This document shows positions 1-8,889 of a DNA stretch of 12,765 nt, in pieces. Position 1 is the first letter of the stretch; each line of letters starts with the position of its first letter. Source of the DNA: Gemmatimonadaceae bacterium (lineage in GTDB: Bacteria; Gemmatimonadota; Gemmatimonadetes; Gemmatimonadales; Gemmatimonadaceae). Made by a program: the position numbers and the translations under genes. Below the pieces are notes generated by a model. It made no database searches, was not told the DNA's origin, and saw nothing but the letters and a program-made list of their open reading frames with translations. Where the stretch lies: NCBI GenBank assembly GCA_025451425.1, contig JANWKK010000165.1, positions 1 to 12,765 of the forward strand. The letters run 5' to 3'.

Positions 1-479
1 ATGCGCATCAGCGGATTCGTTGGGGTCTCCACAAGGATCGCTCGAGTGTTCGGTCGCACAGCATCGGCGACGCGCTGCGCATCGCGGGTATCCACGTAGC
101 TGAAGGCGAGTCCAAAGTGCTGAAGTACGCGATCAAAAAGTCTGAACGTCCCGCCATATACGTTCTCGGCGCAAATGATGTGGTCGCCGGAACGGAACAG
201 CTTCATGATCGAATCGAGGCATCCCATGCCGCTGGCGAAAGCGAAGCCGTGCCGGCCCCCCTCGAGAGCGGCAACGTTCCGCTCGAAGGCCTCCCGCGTC
301 GGGTTCTTCCCTCGGGCGTACTCATAGCCTTTATGCTCGCCCAGCGCGTCCTGCACGTACGTCGACGTGAGATACACGGGCGTCATGATGGCACCCGCGA
401 GAGGCTCCGGGCGCTGGCCGGCGTGAATGGCACGGGTGCCGAAACCAGCGGAAAGGTCCTCGTCGAAGACGCGAGTCAT
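1..479 (-). CDS. Cys/Met metabolism PLP-dependent enzyme (cystathionine gamma-synthase/lyase family), N-terminal part
   Basis: Only the first 159 codons are present; the gene runs off the left edge. The family handles transsulfuration: cystathionine gamma-synthase, cystathionine beta- or gamma-lyase, methionine gamma-lyase or O-acetylhomoserine sulfhydrylase, all cytosolic PLP-dependent tetramers. Family features are in order: GTRAIHAGQ (14-22), the TPVYLTSTY strand (33-41), YARGKNPTR (54-62), whose Tyr and Arg normally bind PLP phosphate across the dimer, ALEGG (71-75), FASGM (81-85), NVYGGT (106-111) with the Tyr that stacks on PLP, and ETPTNP (151-156). The PLP-binding lysine, near residue 200 in the family, lies outside the window, so substrate specificity cannot be assigned. 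The ATG at 479 is chosen because the homologous sequence starts just after it; no strong ribosome binding site is visible. It is divergent from the HD-GYP regulator with 62 bases between them. Confidence 0.93.
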   Translation of the reverse strand, partial: MTRVFDEDLSAGFGTRAIHAGQRPEPLAGAIMTPVYLTSTYVQDALGEHKGYEYARGKNPTREAFERNVAALEGGRHGFAFASGMGCLDSIMKLFRSGDHIICAENVYGGTFRLFDRVLQHFGLAFSYVDTRDAQRVADAVRPNTRAILVETPTNPLMR

Positions 480-541
480 GGGCAAGCTCGTTTGCTGAAT
501 GTCGCTTTGAAGATAGTCCCGACGACGGCTGACGACGAGCC

Positions 542-1639
542 ATGAGCGCCGCCGCGGCCGTCATGAATGCGCTCTATTGTCTCATCGTCGATGACGAGCC
601 GAGACTGCGTCAGGTTTTGACGCACGTGATGCGCAGAGACGGCTTCAGGTGTATCGAAGCGGCGGACGGTTACGAAGCGCTCGAGCAGTTGCGACGATAT
701 CCGGTTTCGCTCGTACTCACGGATCTGCGCATGCCCGGGATGGACGGCATGGAGCTGCTTCGTCACGTGCGGGCTTTCCATCCGGACATCGCCGTCGTGA
801 TGATCACGGCCGTACCTGATGTTCAGGCGGCGGTGAATTGTCTCTCCACGGGCGCGATGGACTATCTCACGAAGCCGTTTCATCTCGAGGAGGTACGGGC
901 CCGCGTCGCACAGGCGATGGATCGGCGTCGCCTGATCCTGGAGAATCGCGATTACCAAGAGCGGCTGAAGGACCGAGTTGCCGCACAGGCGAGCCGCCTC
1001 GAGCAGATGTTCTTCGCCGGCGTACAAGCACTGGCAGAAGCGCTCGAGCTCAAGGATCCGTATACACGCGGTCACTCGGTGCGTGTCAGTCAATACTCAT
1101 CGATCCTGGCCCGCGCGCTCCACCTCGACGACGATGCCGTGCGACAGATCGAGCTTGGCGGTCACGTGCACGACATCGGCAAGATCGGCGTGCGTGAAGC
1201 GGTGTTGAACAAGACCGAGAAACTCACCGACGAAGAGTACGAGCACATCATGATTCACCCGCTCGTCGGGTGGAGAATTCTCGCGCCATTGTTAGGCGAC
1301 GCGCCAATCGCGCTCAACATCGTGCGCTCGCACCACGAGCGGATCGACGGACAGGGCATTCCCGACGGCCTTTCCGGCCACGCGATACCACTCGAGGCCC
1401 GAATTGTCGCCGTGGCCGACGCGATCGACGCGATGACGAGCGGCCGTCCCTATCGCGGCAGCGAGCTGTCGCTCGAGGAAGCGCTGGTGGAGCTGCGACA
1501 GAACGTAGGCTCGCAATTCGACGAGCGCGTCGTGGCCGCGGTCGAAGACGCCGTGCGGTGTGGCGACCTGTATTTGATGCCGCGAAATACTGGACAATTC
1601 GCGGCGGTCACGGGCGGAGCAAAAATCGGATTGCTCTGA
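542..1639 (+). CDS. Response regulator with HD-GYP phosphodiesterase domain
   Basis: A 365-residue two-domain regulator. Residues 11-125 form a receiver domain: acidic pair D17/D18, phosphoacceptor D61 in TDLRMPGMDG, T89 and K111 in the YLTKPF motif. A charged, probably coiled-coil linker (about 126-158) leads to an HD-GYP domain (159-350). Likely metal ligands are H178 in GHS, H210/D211 in HVHDIGK, H239 in IHPLVG, H264/H265 in HHER and the ADAIDAMTSGRPYR block near 290-305. HD-GYP proteins hydrolyse cyclic-di-GMP in the cytoplasm, so phosphorylation probably controls c-di-GMP turnover, affecting motility, adhesion or biofilm. The signature DGxGYPDGL reads DGQGIPDGL (269-277): the Tyr is Ile, while the His/Asp ligands are kept. 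No cognate histidine kinase is in the window. The start could instead be the in-frame ATG at 563; neither has a clear Shine-Dalgarno sequence. Architecture is certain; activity is inferred. Confidence 0.95.
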   Translation: MSAAAAVMNALYCLIVDDEPRLRQVLTHVMRRDGFRCIEAADGYEALEQLRRYPVSLVLTDLRMPGMDGMELLRHVRAFHPDIAVVMITAVPDVQAAVNCLSTGAMDYLTKPFHLEEVRARVAQAMDRRRLILENRDYQERLKDRVAAQASRLEQMFFAGVQALAEALELKDPYTRGHSVRVSQYSSILARALHLDDDAVRQIELGGHVHDIGKIGVREAVLNKTEKLTDEEYEHIMIHPLVGWRILAPLLGDAPIALNIVRSHHERIDGQGIPDGLSGHAIPLEARIVAVADAIDAMTSGRPYRGSELSLEEALVELRQNVGSQFDERVVAAVEDAVRCGDLYLMPRNTGQFAAVTGGAKIGLL

Positions 1640-1650
1640 CCGTTACGGTC
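1638..1650. terminator. Small inverted repeat at convergent gene ends
   Basis: GACCG-TTA-CGGTC is a perfect 5-base-pair hairpin with a three-base loop. It spans the stop codons of the HD-GYP regulator and the convergent lipoprotein gene, which are only three bases apart. It is symmetrical, so it could serve both strands, but the stem is short and there is no T-tract on either side. It may be chance. Confidence 0.2.
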
Positions 1651-2629
1651 TGTCGCAGACGATTTCGCCGGCCAGGGGGCGACGCTGTTGCTTCTGTGTT
1701 GCCGGTGGCGACGAGACATTTCCGGCGAAGACGACGCACGAGACTCCAGGGAGACCTGAGTGACTGGCGACTGCGCTCCAGCCATCTGCCGTTGGTCGTA
1801 ACATTTTGAGCGCGACGCCAGCGGTCCGCGCGATGTGCAGACTGTCGAGGCGCGTGACGTAGCGACCGGTCTGGTGAACGGCCTCCTCTTCGGCGATCGT
1901 TACGGCACGGAGATCAGATCGCAGCATCGTTAGGATCTCGTCGGGGATCGGCGGCTTGCGTGGCGTCGTGTCGCCATGAGCGCGCACGGCGACTGTCTCT
2001 GGGGGCGGGTTGGGTCTTCGCTGGACGAACAAGCTGTATGCGGGAAGGTCCGTTACGCCGAGGCTCTCAGGGAGCGTCATTGCCAGCTCTGTGGCGATGG
2101 CCGCGCCTGATGAGCGCGGCACGTCGGCACGATGCGCGCGTGCGTACCAAAGCGAGCTTCCCCAACGCGAGCTCCGATCACGCCAGCGGAACTGTGGCGA
2201 CATCGGATCGCTGTCGTCGATCCGGGCGACGCCAACGGAGTCCCAGGCAACGCGCGTATCGCGGACGACGTCGCGAAAGATCAGCTGACCGTGAACGTTC
2301 AGGCCATTGCGGAGAATCGGATCGGTGAGCGCGAGCAGACGAATGATGTGTCCCGTGCTGTCGACGACCGCCGAGAGCATTCCCGACTCGATAGGCACGG
2401 AGCAGCGTTGCGCTTTCGCCCAAAGATCGACGCATTCATACTGCTTTACCGACTCCTTCTGCGCCGTCTCTCGAAGCACGTCGAAGCGGAGACCCGCGCG
2501 CATGTCGTCTCGACCGAACAACGTGAATGGCGACGCGCGGCGACCAGCGATTCGATCGGCGAAATCGGAGCAGCCGACTGAGAGCGCGATGAACAGCGCT
2601 ACGCTCACTCGGAACGCGTAACGCGACAC
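1643..2629 (-). CDS. Putative lipoprotein with C-terminal pilin-like domain
   Basis: I do not recognise the whole protein (328 residues). A signal peptide (about 1-19: basic YAFR, then a hydrophobic run) ends in LSVGC, so Cys20 is a plausible lipidation site, though Ser rather than Leu at -3 makes the lipobox weak. Residues about 20-210 are unfamiliar, soluble, with a Cys pair at 66 and 76. After a Pro-rich linker (about 206-230), residues about 231-328 resemble the globular part of type IV pilins: an amphipathic helix MLRSDLRAVTIAEEEAVHQT, then GRY, strands around DGWSAVASHSG, and two C-terminal Cys (298, 325) placed like the pilin disulfide loop. The hydrophobic pilin N-helix is absent from this domain. 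The GTG at 2629 is preferred because AGGG lies six bases upstream; a TTG at 2635 would have no spacing. It sits 12 bases after the chemoreceptor gene, so the two are probably co-transcribed. Function unknown; an envelope-anchored binding role is a guess. Confidence 0.8.
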   Translation of the reverse strand: MSRYAFRVSVALFIALSVGCSDFADRIAGRRASPFTLFGRDDMRAGLRFDVLRETAQKESVKQYECVDLWAKAQRCSVPIESGMLSAVVDSTGHIIRLLALTDPILRNGLNVHGQLIFRDVVRDTRVAWDSVGVARIDDSDPMSPQFRWRDRSSRWGSSLWYARAHRADVPRSSGAAIATELAMTLPESLGVTDLPAYSLFVQRRPNPPPETVAVRAHGDTTPRKPPIPDEILTMLRSDLRAVTIAEEEAVHQTGRYVTRLDSLHIARTAGVALKMLRPTADGWSAVASHSGLPGVSCVVFAGNVSSPPATQKQQRRPLAGEIVCDRP

Positions 2630-2641
2630 GACCAACCCTGC

Positions 2642-4408
2642 TCAGAGGCTAAACTGCGTCATCGAGCTCTTGAGACGCTCGGCGATCGCCGCGAGGTGTT
2701 GGCTCGACGATGCCACGGCCGTCATCGAGGCGGTCTGCTGCTGAACCACCGCGCTCACTTCCTGTGAGGTGGCGGCGTTCTGTTCAGCGACGACCGCGAT
2801 ACTCTCGATCTCCTTTGCGAGCGCCGCTGCCTCCTCGCGCTGCGCGTCAGCAGATGCGACAATCAAATCGACGGCGCTGCGGCTCGCCTCGATCTCGCGC
2901 GAGATCTGACCCAGCGCTACCGACGACGCGCGAATGACTGACTCGCCCTCGGCGACTCGATCGCTCACCTGACCGATATGTTCCTCGGTGCGAATCGCGG
3001 CGTTCCTGATCTCGGTTGCGAGTTTGCGAATCGTATCGAGCGCCCGTGCACTCTCGCCCGCGAGCTTTCGTACTTCGTCGGCGACGACGGCAAAGCCCTT
3101 TCCGTGCTCGCCGGCACGCGATGCCTCGATCGCGGCGTTGAGCGCGAGGAGATTGGTCTGCCGGGCAATCGCGCCGATGGCGTCGGTGATCTTACCGATG
3201 CGCTGCGACTTCTCACCGAGCTCGTTCACGGCGGGTACGGCATCCTTGGTCACGCGGGCGATCGCGCTCATGCTCTCGAGCGCCTGGCCGGCGGCGGCGA
3301 CTCCGCGATCAGCCGAGCGGGCGACGACGTCCGCGGCGGACTGCGCGCTTCGCGCGTGGCCGGCGACGGCGAACGCACGATCGGCCACGCGGGTCGACGC
3401 ATCGACCGCGGTGTTGATTCCCTTCGTCTGCACCGTTGCGGATTGGGCGATCGAGTGCGCGGCGCCCGCAACCTGGTCGGTCGACGCGGTCATCTGTTGA
3501 GCGCCGGCCGCAAGTTGCTCGGCGGTCGCCGCAACTTCGGACGCTCCTGTCTCGATCTCGAGCGGAAGCGCGCGCAGGCTCGTACTCATGCGACGGACGG
3601 AATCCGCGAGCGCGCCGACTTCATCGCCTGACGAGAACTCCAGGTCATGCCGAAGCGTCCCAGATGCGACGGCGTCGGCGTGTTCGGCAATCGCGACGAT
3701 GCCGCCCGTTAGGCGCGCCGCGCCCCAGTACGCAAAGATCACGGCGATCGCGAAGGCAACCAGTGGGAACGCGATGTAACTCTGCAACTGACGTGAAACG
3801 TTGTAGAACAGTGCCGACGCGCCGAGCGTTGTCACGACAAAGCCGGCCAAGCTGCCGTCGGCGCGAAGAACTGGAGCTGCAGCCGTGAGCACTTTGGTGC
3901 CATTCGCGTCGTAGATCTCCGTCACGCCACCGCGACCGGCGTGCAAGCTGTCGATCAGTCCCCACGGCGGCTGCCAGGCGGCGATGAACTGCGCCTGGCC
4001 CGGTTGCCACGTCGAGTGCACGAGATGCCGGAAGCGTCCCGCGGAGTCGACGCGCACGACCGCGACGCCGTTCATGAGGTCGGTGACGCTGCCTCCATTC
4101 GCGAGCCACATGCGCTGCAGCATCGTTCGCGTGAGGCGATACGCATTAGTGTTCTGTCCGCCGCGCATCGCGATTTTGTCAAGCGAATCACCGGAGAGCG
4201 CGACGCTCGTGCTCCGTGTGACTGCGGTCACCTGTTCGCCGAGAACCTGGGTGAGCAGCTCCTTGCTCAGCACGTAGACGGGAACGAGAACGACAGCGAG
4301 CGTTACGATGACCGCTGCCGCGCTGATCCCAGCCATCTTGATCCGAAACGGCACTCCGGTCGCAGCGCGAAGCGATGAGGCTGTGATGGAGGGCTGGGGT
4401 GAGGTCAT
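2642..4408 (-). CDS. Methyl-accepting chemotaxis protein (transmembrane chemoreceptor)
   Basis: From the ATG at 4408 the protein has 588 residues. It has a short cytoplasmic tail, TM1 (about 26-48), a periplasmic sensor domain (about 49-209), TM2 (about 212-231), a HAMP linker (about 232-280) and a long Ala-rich signalling coiled coil to the C-terminus. The sensor contains PAS/Cache-like strands ([26 protein letters not shown] followed by [15 protein letters not shown]), suggesting a single-Cache-type small-molecule sensor; the ligand is not predictable. The hairpin tip is strongly conserved (about 404-455): [20 protein letters not shown], then [15 protein letters not shown], which contacts CheA/CheW. 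There is no C-terminal NWETF-like pentapeptide for CheR/CheB docking. The frame stays open to an ATG at 4546, but those 46 codons look non-coding, so the later start next to TM1 is chosen; its ribosome site is weak. No other che gene is nearby. Confidence 0.95.
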   Translation of the reverse strand: MTSPQPSITASSLRAATGVPFRIKMAGISAAAVIVTLAVVLVPVYVLSKELLTQVLGEQVTAVTRSTSVALSGDSLDKIAMRGGQNTNAYRLTRTMLQRMWLANGGSVTDLMNGVAVVRVDSAGRFRHLVHSTWQPGQAQFIAAWQPPWGLIDSLHAGRGGVTEIYDANGTKVLTAAAPVLRADGSLAGFVVTTLGASALFYNVSRQLQSYIAFPLVAFAIAVIFAYWGAARLTGGIVAIAEHADAVASGTLRHDLEFSSGDEVGALADSVRRMSTSLRALPLEIETGASEVAATAEQLAAGAQQMTASTDQVAGAAHSIAQSATVQTKGINTAVDASTRVADRAFAVAGHARSAQSAADVVARSADRGVAAAGQALESMSAIARVTKDAVPAVNELGEKSQRIGKITDAIGAIARQTNLLALNAAIEASRAGEHGKGFAVVADEVRKLAGESARALDTIRKLATEIRNAAIRTEEHIGQVSDRVAEGESVIRASSVALGQISREIEASRSAVDLIVASADAQREEAAALAKEIESIAVVAEQNAATSQEVSAVVQQQTASMTAVASSSQHLAAIAERLKSSMTQFSL

Positions 4409-4598
4409 CGTCCGGTGAAAAGGAGGCGTGGCGACTCTGGCAATCGACGCGTGATGCGGGCTCCGCGTTACTTTCCTGTCGCGTGGCGACAGCGCCGCCG
4501 CGCGACAGAAGAGTCCATGCTCGCTGGCGCTCGCAAGAAGTCTCATTTGAAGTCGCGCGTGTTCCGCGCGCTCCGTCGTTTAGGGACAAGCACTACCC
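4409..4598. promoter_or_regulatory. Divergent spacer with candidate operator between the chemoreceptor and glmM
   Basis: This 190-base gap must hold the promoters of both divergent transcription units. The one clear structure is a 7-base inverted repeat, CTGTCGC (4476-4482) and GCGACAG (4486-4492), separated by GTG. A further direct copy of the right half-site, GCGACAG, lies at 4502-4508. Dyads with a three-base centre plus an extra half-site are typical of transcription factor operators, although the RNA could also form a hairpin. I found no convincing -35/-10 pair by eye. AGGGA at 4582-4586 is the likely, rather distant, ribosome site of glmM. Confidence 0.4.
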
Positions 4599-5972
4599 AT
4601 GTCTGATACCAGTGGCTTGATGGTGAGCGTGTCTGGAATTCGGGGGCGCGTCGGCGAGGCGCTGACTCCCGAGGTCATCGCACGCTTTGCGGCAGGTTTT
4701 GGCGCGTGGTCGGTGCAACGTCCCAAGGCAGACGGCCGAATCGTCGTCGGGCGCGACAGCCGCGTTTCAGGACCGATGTTTCATCGCGCCGCAATTGCCG
4801 CGCTGCAGTCGGTGGGCTGCACCGTGATCGACATCGGCCTCACTACGACGCCCACCTGCCAGCTCGCAGTCGAAGATCATCACGCGTCCGGCGGCCTGAT
4901 GATCTCAGCGAGTCACAACCCCATCGAGTGGAACGCGCTCAAGTTCATTGGATCGTCCGGTCTCTTCCTCGAGGCGCATGAAGGCGCCGAGATGCGGGCT
5001 CTGGTCGACCGCGGGATTCCACGGGCGACATGGGATCATCTCGGCGGGGTAACGCTCGACAACCGTGCAGTCGAGCGACACCTCGAACGTGTCCTTTCGA
5101 TCCCGTACCTCGACGTAAAGGGGATTCGCGCGCGGAGGTTCAAGGTTGCGCTCGACTGCGTTCGCGGGGCAGGGAAGGTCATTATGCCCGCGCTCCTCGA
5201 GAGGCTCGGTTGCGAGGTGACCGCAATCAACATGGAGCCTGACGGCCGCTTTCCGCGGCCTCCGGAGCCCGTCGCCGAAAACCTCGGCGAGCTGGAACGG
5301 CTCGTGCTCGAAGGCGGTGCCGCGGTGGGGTTTGCGGTGGATCCGGACGTGGATCGGTTGGCGCTCGTTTCGGACAAGGGACAGGCGATTGGCGAGGACT
5401 ACACGCTCGCGCTTGCCGCGCGTCTCGTGTTGCGGCACCGGCGGGGAAAGGTGGTCACCAACCTCTCGACCAGTCGAGTGGTAGACGACGCAGCGCGCAC
5501 GGCTGGGGCCGATGTGGTGCGAGCTCCTGTGGGCGAAGTAAACGTCGCGATTCGAATGCGCGACGAGGCTGCGCCGATCGGTGGAGAAGGGAATGGAGGG
5601 GTCATTTTGCGCGAGGTGCACCTGGGGCGTGACGCACCAATCGGTGCTGCATTGACGCTGCAACTCATGCACGAAGAGGGCAGGCCGCTATCGTCAATAG
5701 TGGCGGATTTGCCGCGGTACGTGATCGTCAAAGAGAAGCTCGAGCGACCCGCGGCGAGTCTCGACTCGGTGTACGCAACGCTGCGCCAGGCGTTTTCAGA
5801 TGCGAGTGTCGACACGCAGGATGGATTGAGGCTGGCGTGGTCGGATCGGTGGCTACACGTCCGCCCGTCTGGAACGGAGCCGATCGTGCGGGTAATTGCG
5901 GAAGCACCCACCGAGCGCGAAGCGAGGGAACTGGTGCGAAGGGCAAGGGAGCCGTTGGAGAGGCTCAGATGA
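4599..5972 (+). CDS. glmM: Phosphoglucosamine mutase (alpha-D-phosphohexomutase family)
   Basis: 457 residues, the usual length for the family. All four phosphohexomutase motifs are intact: the catalytic phosphoserine loop ISASHNP (102-108, Ser105), the Mg-binding loop DPDVDR (248-253; Asp248, Asp250, Asp252), the sugar-specificity loop GEGNGG (329-334) and the phosphate-binding loop RPSGTEP (422-428). It probably converts glucosamine-6-phosphate to glucosamine-1-phosphate in the cytosol, feeding GlmU and UDP-GlcNAc synthesis. The start SVSGIRGRVG, the GEGNGG loop and the downstream HLGRDAPIG match the form common in Bacteroidetes and archaea rather than the classical FGTDGIRG/GEQSGH form of E. 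coli GlmM. Position directly before glmS supports GlmM over a phosphomannomutase or phosphoglucomutase role, which sequence alone cannot exclude. The ATG at 4599 is preferred; an ATG at 4620 is possible. Confidence 0.9.
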   Translation: MSDTSGLMVSVSGIRGRVGEALTPEVIARFAAGFGAWSVQRPKADGRIVVGRDSRVSGPMFHRAAIAALQSVGCTVIDIGLTTTPTCQLAVEDHHASGGLMISASHNPIEWNALKFIGSSGLFLEAHEGAEMRALVDRGIPRATWDHLGGVTLDNRAVERHLERVLSIPYLDVKGIRARRFKVALDCVRGAGKVIMPALLERLGCEVTAINMEPDGRFPRPPEPVAENLGELERLVLEGGAAVGFAVDPDVDRLALVSDKGQAIGEDYTLALAARLVLRHRRGKVVTNLSTSRVVDDAARTAGADVVRAPVGEVNVAIRMRDEAAPIGGEGNGGVILREVHLGRDAPIGAALTLQLMHEEGRPLSSIVADLPRYVIVKEKLERPAASLDSVYATLRQAFSDASVDTQDGLRLAWSDRWLHVRPSGTEPIVRVIAEAPTEREARELVRRAREPLERLR

Positions 5973-6078
5973 GGGGCTAGGGAGCATAAAAGAGCTAGGG
6001 TATAGGGGCGTAGGGGCTAAGGCGAAGCTGCGTGCATCGCTTTGGGCCCGCGCCTCTAACCCCCAGCCCCTAGCCCCC
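5973..6078. repeat. G-rich/C-rich inverted repeat in the glmM-glmS gap
   Basis: The 5' half carries five G-runs in TAGGG/GCTAGGG-like units (5973-5976, 5980-5982, 5998-6000, 6005-6008, 6013-6016). The 3' half carries three C-runs (6060-6064, 6067-6070, 6074-6078). GGGGCTAGGG (5973-5982) is an exact complement of CCCTAGCCCC (6068-6077). TAGGGGCT (6011-6018) is an exact complement of AGCCCCTA (6065-6072). The two pairings compete for the same right arm, giving either a long outer or a shorter inner hairpin in the RNA. The repeat ends 35 bases before glmS. It could be a terminator or attenuator, a leader control element, or an intergenic repeat family member; I do not recognise it as a known riboswitch. 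Confidence 0.7.
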
Positions 6079-6098
6079 AAACAGGTCGTCGTCCTAAC

Positions 6099-6104
6099 GA
6101 GGAG
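6099..6104 (+). promoter_or_regulatory. Ribosome binding site of glmS
   Basis: GAGGAG lies nine bases upstream of the glmS ATG and fixes that start. It is the strongest Shine-Dalgarno match among the genes of this window, and it immediately follows the G/C-rich inverted repeat, so that structure could influence translation. Confidence 0.75.
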
Positions 6105-6113
6105 TTCTGTTCC

Positions 6114-7943
<1,830 letters not shown>

Positions 7944-7948
7944 GAAGT

Positions 7949-7999
7949 TTGGCGGACGTCTAGCCGTCAAGGGTGGTCCGCGTCATTTTCAGACCACCC
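7949..7999 (+). terminator. Hairpin pair downstream of glmS
   Basis: Two inverted repeats follow the glmS stop. The first is imperfect (TTGGCGG at 7949-7955 with CCGTCAA at 7964-7970, one mismatch). The second is perfect: GGGTGGTC (7971-7978) and GACCACCC (7992-7999), an 8-base-pair stem with a 13-base loop. There is no run of T after the second stem, so this would be a non-canonical terminator or an RNA-stabilising 3' end. It separates glmS from the membrane-protein/MoxR cluster. Confidence 0.4.
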
Positions 8000-8036
8000 C
8001 GCGTTCGCGCACGCTGCACCCTCCGCCTCGCCGCCA

Positions 8037-8864
8037 ATGTCCGACCTTCGACTTCGCGCGCGGTCAGTCACCGAGATCGTCGACGCCGCGTTCCAATTGT
8101 ACAAGCGTGATGCGCTCGAGTACGTGCTCATGGCGGCCATTCCGTATGCGCCGCTGATCGTGGTTCAGCTGATCTTCTTTCGCACGACGTCGTTCGGAGC
8201 CATGCAGATCGCGAGCGCTTCCACGACCGGCCAAATCGTCGTCGTCATCGTGACCGGTCTTGCATACACGCTCATGTCCGGGGTTCTGAGCCGGTTCTCG
8301 TCGGACGTGTACCTGGAGCACCCAGCCGGACTCACCGCGGTCATCCAGTCCGTGCTCAAGCTCGTGCCACGACTCATCGGTGCCAGCACTTTGTTCTTGC
8401 TCATTCTCGGCGTTGGATTCCTTCCGGTCATCCTCGGCGGGGTGGTGAACAGCGGCCTCCTGATCTTTCTGGGCATCGTGATTGCCTTCGTGTGGCTGTT
8501 TTATTCAGTCGCGCGCTATTTCGCGATCTTTCCGTTGATCGTTCTCGAAAATCGCAGCATCGTCGAAGCATTTACGCGATCGTCTCTGCTCTCGAAGGAC
8601 CGAAAGGGGCACATCCTGCTCACGTTGTTTCTAATCTTCCTGATCATCTGGTTATTCTCGTTGGCGATCGGCGTCATCGCCCTGTTCGCGGGGAATGTCG
8701 CAGTCACCGTAGTTGCGCAAACACTCTACACGGTCGTCGCGTACCCCCTCATCGGGATCACCCAGATGATCCTGTATTACGACGCGCGAATCCGCGCCGA
8801 GGGGTTCGACATCGAGGTCATGGCCGGCTCGCTGGGCGCCCCACCGGTCACTGGGCTCACCTGA
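8037..8864 (+). CDS. Multi-pass membrane protein of unknown function, first gene of the MoxR/DUF58 cluster
   Basis: 275 residues with about six transmembrane segments (roughly 28-48, 66-86, 110-130, 133-158, 193-217, 222-246). The amphipathic N-terminal motif LRARSVTEIVDAAFQLYKRD and the C-terminal YYDARIRAEGFDIE are hallmarks of a widespread family of integral membrane proteins, often loosely annotated as glycerophosphoryl diester phosphodiesterase membrane-domain or DUF7847-like proteins. It has no catalytic phosphodiesterase domain. The charged segment ENRSIVEAFTRSSLLSKDRKGH (171-192) between membrane helices is also typical. It lies 25 bases before the DUF4129 gene, so it is probably part of the same transcript; such proteins commonly neighbour DUF4129/MoxR/DUF58 genes. 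The ATG at 8037 is kept because the conserved N-terminus starts there, although the preceding bases are C-rich and show no Shine-Dalgarno sequence. A direct biochemical role is unknown. Confidence 0.75.
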   Translation: MSDLRLRARSVTEIVDAAFQLYKRDALEYVLMAAIPYAPLIVVQLIFFRTTSFGAMQIASASTTGQIVVVIVTGLAYTLMSGVLSRFSSDVYLEHPAGLTAVIQSVLKLVPRLIGASTLFLLILGVGFLPVILGGVVNSGLLIFLGIVIAFVWLFYSVARYFAIFPLIVLENRSIVEAFTRSSLLSKDRKGHILLTLFLIFLIIWLFSLAIGVIALFAGNVAVTVVAQTLYTVVAYPLIGITQMILYYDARIRAEGFDIEVMAGSLGAPPVTGLT

Positions 8865-8889
8865 GACCGCGACGGAGAAGGTCGGTTCG

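Noticed and set aside
476..1093. Long minus-strand open frame opposite the HD-GYP gene
   Set aside because: It is a reading-frame shadow of a gene with intact receiver and HD-GYP motifs; the translation shows no recognisable domain.
2978..3631. Long plus-strand open frame opposite the chemoreceptor gene
   Set aside because: It lies wholly inside the signalling coiled coil coding region and translates to Arg/Gly-rich sequence typical of GC-rich antisense frames.
4419..4430. Strong plus-strand Shine-Dalgarno-like AAAAGGAGG followed by GTG
   Set aside because: The GTG is too close, and its frame ends after eight codons; glmM starts 170 bases further on.
4409..4546. 46-residue N-terminal extension of the chemoreceptor (ATG at 4546)
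   Set aside because: The extension is Arg/Ser/His-rich and lacks family similarity, and it would cover the candidate operator; the ATG at 4408 gives the usual short tail before TM1.
4905..5672. 255-codon minus-strand open frame inside glmM
   Set aside because: All four phosphohexomutase motifs are in the plus frame; this frame is antisense without motifs.
5973..6113. glmS ribozyme/riboswitch before glmS
   Set aside because: The gap shows none of the recognisable ribozyme core sequence and consists mostly of G-run/C-run repeats.
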